Below, one piece after another: positions 7,229 through 10,174 of a stretch of 10,174 nucleotides of DNA. The stretch spans positions 1 through 10,174 of the forward strand of contig JAJYGK010000195.1 of NCBI GenBank assembly GCA_021790715.1, read 5' to 3'. The stretch comes from Chloroflexota bacterium. Lineage in GTDB: Bacteria > Chloroflexota > Limnocylindria > Limnocylindrales > CSP1-4. Each line of letters begins with the position of its first letter. The stretch's first letter is position 1. The notes under the pieces were generated by a model, which searched no databases, had not been told where the DNA came from, and saw only the letters and a program-made list of their open reading frames with translations. Both the position numbers and the translations under genes were made by a program.

Positions 7229-7259
7229 CCTCCTCCGGCGGATCCGCGGCGGGAGGAGG
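7229..7259 (-). promoter_or_regulatory. Shine-Dalgarno with complementary upstream anti-SD (RBS hairpin)
   Basis: On the - strand the ribosome-binding site GGAGGAGG (complement of 7229-7236) of the peptidase-like gene is preceded 15 bases earlier by CCTCCTCC (complement of 7252-7259), its exact 8-base complement. Between them lies the perfect palindrome GCGGATCCGC (7238-7247). In mRNA the two 8-mers can pair and hide the ribosome-binding site. This is seen directly; regulation is inferred. Confidence 0.5.
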
Positions 7260-7336
7260 CGGGCATGGACAGTCTGGATCGGCGCGCTCACCGCGGACTT
7301 ATCGCGCCCTTCGCCGCGCGAGCGGGTGCGACGAGC

Positions 7337-7438
7337 ACGGCCCTCGAAGGGCGCGGAGCGGCCCTCAGGCGGCCGCGGTCGGGGTGAGGCGGCCCTCGCG
7401 GACGGCGCGCGGAGCGGCCCTTACGCGACCGCGGCCGG
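7337..7438. repeat. Imperfect tandem duplication at the dehydrogenase 3' end
   Basis: The 15-mer at 7407-7421 (GCGCGGAGCGGCCCT) recurs exactly at 7351-7365, a 56-base period. Similarity continues on both sides: 12 of 16 bases match in the part covering the dehydrogenase's last codons, and GGCCCTCG is repeated on the other side after a 4-base indel. Each copy has a - strand stop codon at the same place (TAA at 7423-7421, TGA at 7367-7365). A short inverted repeat, GCCCT/AGGGC, lies at 7340-7352. The rest of the 7224-7420 gap shows no gene and no convincing promoter. Confidence 0.65.
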
Positions 7439-8356
7439 CTCGAGCAGGTACGGGGCGACCGGGTTGAGGAGCGGCACGCCCGAGGCGTAGCGGCGCAGTT
7501 GGTCGCCGGCGAGCCGGACGGCCCGGCCCTCGGCCGCCGTCGTGTCTCCGCCGACGTGCGGCGTGAGCAGGAGGCCGGGCGCCGACCACAGCGGGTCGTC
7601 GGCAGGCAGCGGCTCGGGGTCGACCACGTCGAGCGCGGCCCGGAGCCGGCCCACCGCGAGCTCGTCGCGCAGCGAGGCGGTGTCGATGAGGCGTCCCCGT
7701 CCCGCGTTCACGACGAGCGCCCCGTCCGGGAGGAGGGCGAGCCGGCGCCGGTCGAGCAGCCGATCCGTCTCGCGGGTGAGCGGCAGGAGGACGATCAGGA
7801 CGTCCGACGAGGCCAGGACGGCATCGAGGTCACCGAACCCCCGCACGCCATCGCGAGCCGAGCGCGCGACCCTGGTGAGTCGCGGCCCGAAGGACCGGAG
7901 TCGATCCTCGACGGCACGGCCGATCGAGCCGTACCCCAGGATCGTCACCCGCCGGTCCAGCAGTTCCTCGGGGTGCGTGTCCCGCCACTCCCGATCCTGC
8001 TGCGCGTCACGGGATTCCGGGAAACGGCGGAGCGACGCGAGGATGGCCCCGACCGTCCACTCCGCGACCGGCACGTCGTAGACGCCGGCCGCGTTGTGCA
8101 CGCGGACCCCGTCCGGGACGCGCCCGGCGAGCCAGTCGACGCCCGCGCTCAGCGTCTGGACGACGCGCAGGGCCGGCATGCGGGCCAGCAGACCGGCGAA
8201 CCCGGGACCCCTCGGGACGAGAAACTCGATCCGGCCGAGGTCGGCCTCTGCAACGGTGGCCGGATCCACCGGGACGATGGCCGTCCCGTCGGGCAGGGGA
8301 TCGAACGCCCGGCGCGGCAGCGCCGCGGGGATGCCGGCAACGAGGGGTGGCGTCAT
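7421..8356 (-). CDS. D-isomer-specific 2-hydroxyacid dehydrogenase
   Basis: An NAD(P)-dependent cytosolic oxidoreductase that interconverts a 2-keto acid and a D-2-hydroxy acid; the substrate cannot be told from sequence. It has 311 residues, normal for the family. The Rossmann signature is ILGYGSIGRAVE (139-150). The catalytic set is complete: Arg220 in VNAGRGRLID, Glu248 in DVVDPEPL, and His267 in LTPHVGGDT. The N-terminal catalytic domain shows AGVDWL (71-76) and NAAGVYDVPVAEW (88-100). The ATG at 8356 is chosen because the protein then begins at the usual family N-terminus. However, it lacks an obvious ribosome-binding site, while an in-frame ATG at 8404 has GGAGG four bases before it and would add 16 basic, poorly GC3-biased residues. 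The gene is divergent from the TetR gene and may share its control region. Its 3' end has been partly duplicated downstream. Confidence 0.92.
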   Translation of the reverse strand: MTPPLVAGIPAALPRRAFDPLPDGTAIVPVDPATVAEADLGRIEFLVPRGPGFAGLLARMPALRVVQTLSAGVDWLAGRVPDGVRVHNAAGVYDVPVAEWTVGAILASLRRFPESRDAQQDREWRDTHPEELLDRRVTILGYGSIGRAVEDRLRSFGPRLTRVARSARDGVRGFGDLDAVLASSDVLIVLLPLTRETDRLLDRRRLALLPDGALVVNAGRGRLIDTASLRDELAVGRLRAALDVVDPEPLPADDPLWSAPGLLLTPHVGGDTTAAEGRAVRLAGDQLRRYASGVPLLNPVAPYLLEPAAVA

Positions 8357-8418
8357 GCGTCCGATGATCCCACCGCGACACCCGGCCCGCATGCGCAGGG
8401 CCATACGGCCTCCGGTGA

Positions 8419-8427
8419 TGCTATCCT
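8419..8427 (+). promoter_or_regulatory. Extended -10 promoter for the TetR operon
   Basis: TGC followed by TATCCT (8422-8427) fits an extended -10 element (TGn plus four of six -10 bases). No good -35 is visible 17 bases upstream, which extended -10 promoters tolerate. Transcription would start near 8434, next to the operator-like palindrome. Confidence 0.5.
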
Positions 8428-8435
8428 TCGGCGCA

Positions 8436-8451
8436 CCGAACGTTCGTTTGG
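8436..8451. promoter_or_regulatory. Palindromic operator, probably for the TetR repressor
   Basis: The sequence CCGAACGTTCGTTTGG is an inverted repeat of the form CCnAACG-nn-CGTTnGG (16 bp). It contains the perfect 10-bp palindrome CGAACGTTCG. It lies just downstream of the predicted -10 and upstream of the TetR start, where a bound dimer would block transcription. AACG-n2-CGTT operators are, from memory, reported for TetR-family regulators of acyl-CoA and phenylacetate catabolism. That comparison needs checking. Confidence 0.6.
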
Positions 8452-8453
8452 GA

Positions 8454-8479
8454 GGCGCCGGCGCCCGAGCGCCGGTGCC
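8454..8479 (+). promoter_or_regulatory. Hairpin in the TetR leader
   Basis: GGCGCCGGCG (8454-8463) pairs with CGCCGGTGCC (8470-8479) over 10 bp, including one G-U, around a 6-base loop. It lies between the operator and the Shine-Dalgarno AAAGGAGG (8486-8493). Its function is unknown, and it may simply protect the transcript end. Confidence 0.35.
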
Positions 8480-8497
8480 GGACCGAAAGGAGGCCGC

Positions 8498-9163
8498 GTG
8501 CCGTCGGAGCCGCAGGGCGAGCGCCGGACCGGGGGATCGCCCGTGCCGGGCGCCTCCGTCCGCCCGCGTGAGGAGCAGCTGCGCCGGGTCGCGGTGCGCC
8601 TCTTCCGCGAGCACGGCTACGACGGGACGTCGATGCAGGATCTGGCCGAGGCGCTGGGCATGCACCGGGGCAGCCTGTACCACTACATCGACTCGAAGGA
8701 GGACCTCCTCTACGGCATCGTCGAGACGGCGATGGACCGGTTCAACGAGGAGGTGCGGCCGATCCTGGAGGGGGACGGGCACCCGCAGCGGCGGCTGGAG
8801 CAGGCCGTCGCTGCGCACCTCCGGATCGCGGCCGACGAGCCGGACGAGCTGACGCTCCTCCAGGTTGAGGTCAAGGCGCTCGCGCCGGAGCGCCGCCAGC
8901 GCATCGTCGCGGAACGCGACGCGTACGAGCACGCCTGGCGCGCGCTGATCCGCGAGGGGATGCGCGATGGCGTGTTCGGATGCGCGGACGAGCGCAGCGC
9001 GGGCTTCATGATCCTCGCCGCGTGCAACTGGTTCAGCCAGTGGTATCGCCCGGACGGACCGCTCGGCGTCGACGACTTCGCGGGCCGGTTCACGGACCTG
9101 TTCCTCGGCGCGCTCCGCGCGGAACCCGCGCTCACCCTCGATGAACACGGAGGCCGAACATGA
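8498..9163 (+). CDS. TetR-family transcriptional repressor, likely of fatty-acid degradation
   Basis: A 221-residue dimeric DNA-binding protein. After a disordered N-terminus of about 22 residues comes a classic TetR helix-turn-helix: LRRVAVRLFREHGYDGTSMQ (28-47) with recognition-helix region GMHRGSLYHYIDSKEDLL (54-71). A mainly helical ligand-binding domain follows, in the style of KstR/FadR-type C-terminal domains. The GTG start is set by AAAGGAGG four bases upstream; the frame is open much further upstream but without coding character. The stop overlaps the next gene's ATG (ATGA), so repressor and 3-hydroxyacyl-CoA dehydrogenase are co-transcribed and coupled. The context suggests the ligand is an acyl-CoA or fatty acid and that it represses its own operon through the palindrome at 8436-8451. 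The TetR assignment is firm; ligand and target are inferred. Confidence 0.93.
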   Translation: MPSEPQGERRTGGSPVPGASVRPREEQLRRVAVRLFREHGYDGTSMQDLAEALGMHRGSLYHYIDSKEDLLYGIVETAMDRFNEEVRPILEGDGHPQRRLEQAVAAHLRIAADEPDELTLLQVEVKALAPERRQRIVAERDAYEHAWRALIREGMRDGVFGCADERSAGFMILAACNWFSQWYRPDGPLGVDDFAGRFTDLFLGALRAEPALTLDEHGGRT

Positions 9164-10174
9164 CGATTGCCGGGGCGTGGTGGGCGGCAGCCGCTTCCGC
9201 TGCGCCCTCCGAGCACGGGAACGCGCCCGCGGCGCCCGGTCCGCTCGACGGCCGGCCACCCCGGCTGCGCCGCGCGGTCGTCCTCGGCGCGGGCACGATG
9301 GGTGCCCAGATCGCCTGCCTGCTGGCGGGGCGCGGCGTGCGCGTGGACCTGCTCGACCTCGACGCGGCGACGGCGAAGACGGGGCTCGAGCGAGCGGCCA
9401 GGCTCTCTCCGGCGCCGCTGTACCTGCCGGACGACGTGCGCGCGATCCGTCCCGCGGGGTTCGATGCGCTGGAGACGGTCGCCGCCGACGCCGACTGGAT
9501 CCTCGAGGCGGTTGTCGAGCGGCTCGAGGTCAAGCGCGACCTGCTGGCCCGCGTCGCCGCGTCGCTTGCGCCGCACGCGCTGCTGGCGACGAACACGTCG
9601 TCGCTGTCGGTCTCGGCGATGGCCGATGCACTGCCGGACGCAGTGGCGGCGCGCTTCCTCGGCATGCACTTCTTCAACCCGCCCCGCTATGCGCGCCTCG
9701 TGGAGCTCGTGGCCGGGGCCCCGCACGTCGCCGGCCGCGGTCGGGCTCGCGCGCGCCATCGCCGCCGACGTGCTGGGGAAGGGCGTGGTCGATGCGCAGG
9801 ACGCGCCCGGGTTCATCGCCAATCGCCTGGGTACGCAGGCGTCGCTCGCGGCGCTGCGGCTGGGCCGGCAGCTCGGCCTCGGTGTCGACGAGATCGACGA
9901 CGTGTCGGGTCCGCTGGTGGGGCGCCCCCGGTCCGCCGTCTTCCGGACGATCGACCTGGTCGGCCTCGACGTGTTCGCGGCCGTCGTCCGGAGCCTCGCC
10001 GCCGCCGTGCCCGCGGACGACCCCGAGCGCGAGCTGTTCGAGCTGCCGCCCGTGGTCGAGGCGATGCTGGCGCGCGGGATGCTCGGGACGAAGGCGGGCG
10101 CCGGCTTCTACCGGAAGTCGGGCGACGAGATCCTCGCCCTCGACTTCGACACGATGGAGTACCGGCCCCGCCGG
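9160..10174 (+). CDS. FadN-like 3-hydroxyacyl-CoA dehydrogenase, frameshifted and cut by the window end
   Basis: A beta-oxidation enzyme that oxidises 3-hydroxyacyl-CoA to 3-ketoacyl-CoA with NAD. After an unusual Ala-rich extension of about 37 residues, the NAD-binding VLGAGTMGAQ (41-50) appears, followed by NTSSLS (145-150) and HFFNPP with His170. Glu182 lies 12 residues on, the same His-Glu spacing as in known enzymes. At 9715-9718 the frame breaks: one extra G in GGGGCCCC. Skipping it restores GPRTSPAAVGLARA, then DAPGFIANRLGTQ, VSGPLVGRPRSAVFRTID, AGAGFYRK and DTMEYRPRR up to the window edge. GPLVGRP..A.FRT and the EYRP tail are typical of FadN-type proteins, where an enoyl-CoA hydratase domain follows; that part would lie outside the window. 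The ATG has GGAGG six bases upstream and overlaps the TetR stop. The shift could be a sequencing error or a real mutation. Confidence 0.88.
   Translation, partial: MTIAGAWWAAAASAAPSEHGNAPAAPGPLDGRPPRLRRAVVLGAGTMGAQIACLLAGRGVRVDLLDLDAATAKTGLERAARLSPAPLYLPDDVRAIRPAGFDALETVAADADWILEAVVERLEVKRDLLARVAASLAPHALLATNTSSLSVSAMADALPDAVAARFLGMHFFNPPRYARLVELVAGAPHVAGRGRARARHRRRRAGEGRGRCAGRARVHRQSPGYAGVARGAAAGPAARPRCRRDRRRVGSAGGAPPVRRLPDDRPGRPRRVRGRRPEPRRRRARGRPRARAVRAAARGRGDAGARDARDEGGRRLLPEVGRRDPRPRLRHDGVPAPP

Noticed and set aside
5597..7490. Two long + strand open frames opposite the lipoprotein and peptidase genes
   Set aside because: The - strand proteins have a lipobox, a signal peptide and good ribosome-binding sites. 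The + frames are Arg/Gly/Pro-rich without motifs or an SD.
7499..8497. Upstream extension of the TetR frame to 7499
   Set aside because: It is antisense to the dehydrogenase. TetR proteins start shortly before the helix-turn-helix, and AAAGGAGG marks the GTG at 8498.
8357..9259. Upstream extension of the dehydrogenase frame through the whole TetR gene
   Set aside because: The dehydrogenase fold is complete from 8356. The extension is antisense to TetR and has no domain character.
9712..9724. Programmed ribosomal frameshift in the FadN-like gene
   Set aside because: GGGGCCCC is not a known slippery site, no downstream stimulatory structure was evident, and programmed shifting is not known in this family. 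A sequencing error or mutation is simpler.
1..10174. CRISPR arrays, tRNA/rRNA genes, insertion sequences or prophage attachment sites
   Set aside because: No regularly spaced repeats, cloverleaf or CCA ends, transposase motifs or terminal inverted repeats were seen. The only direct repeat is the local 56-base duplication.

Overview
The window is extremely GC-rich, with G or C at almost every third codon position. It is densely packed with genes, uses GTG starts freely, and has short intergenic gaps. The gene content (MetK, a two-substrate phosphoglucose/phosphomannose isomerase, a small SWIM-finger protein, a FadN-like beta-oxidation enzyme) suggests a high-GC Gram-positive-like or Chloroflexota-type bacterium, possibly a metagenome-derived genome. 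The phylum is an inference; no rRNA or tRNA is present to support it.

Left block (1-4986, + strand): the 3' part of metK is followed by three genes that together convert fructose-6-phosphate to GDP-mannose. In gene order these are mannose-1-phosphate guanylyltransferase, a phosphohexomutase (overlapping it by 4 nt as GTGA) and a bifunctional PGI/PMI. In pathway order they act PGI/PMI, then mutase, then guanylyltransferase. A structured leader then precedes a 91-residue SWIM zinc-finger protein (5128-5403).

Middle block (5404-8356): a 130-bp convergent intergenic region with three GC-rich hairpins separates the + genes from a run of three - strand genes. Read in their own direction, these are a D-2-hydroxyacid dehydrogenase (8356-7421), a secreted protein that looks like a clan CD (caspase/gingipain-like) cysteine peptidase (7223-6462), and a lipoprotein with three PepSY-like modules (6451-5534). 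The last two are probably translationally coupled. The peptidase gene's Shine-Dalgarno is perfectly complementary to an upstream 8-mer, so its translation may be gated. An imperfect tandem duplication sits at the 3' end of the dehydrogenase gene.

Right block (8357-10174, + strand): a divergent promoter region carries an extended -10 element and a palindromic operator. It precedes a TetR-family repressor whose stop codon overlaps (ATGA) the start of a FadN-like 3-hydroxyacyl-CoA dehydrogenase, so this is a self-regulated fatty-acid beta-oxidation operon. The dehydrogenase has a one-base frameshift in a GGGGCCCC run near 9715-9722 and runs off the right edge.

The observations most worth following up are the unrecognised secreted peptidase with its coupled lipoprotein, the RBS-sequestering leader in front of it, the TetR operator, and the frameshift.
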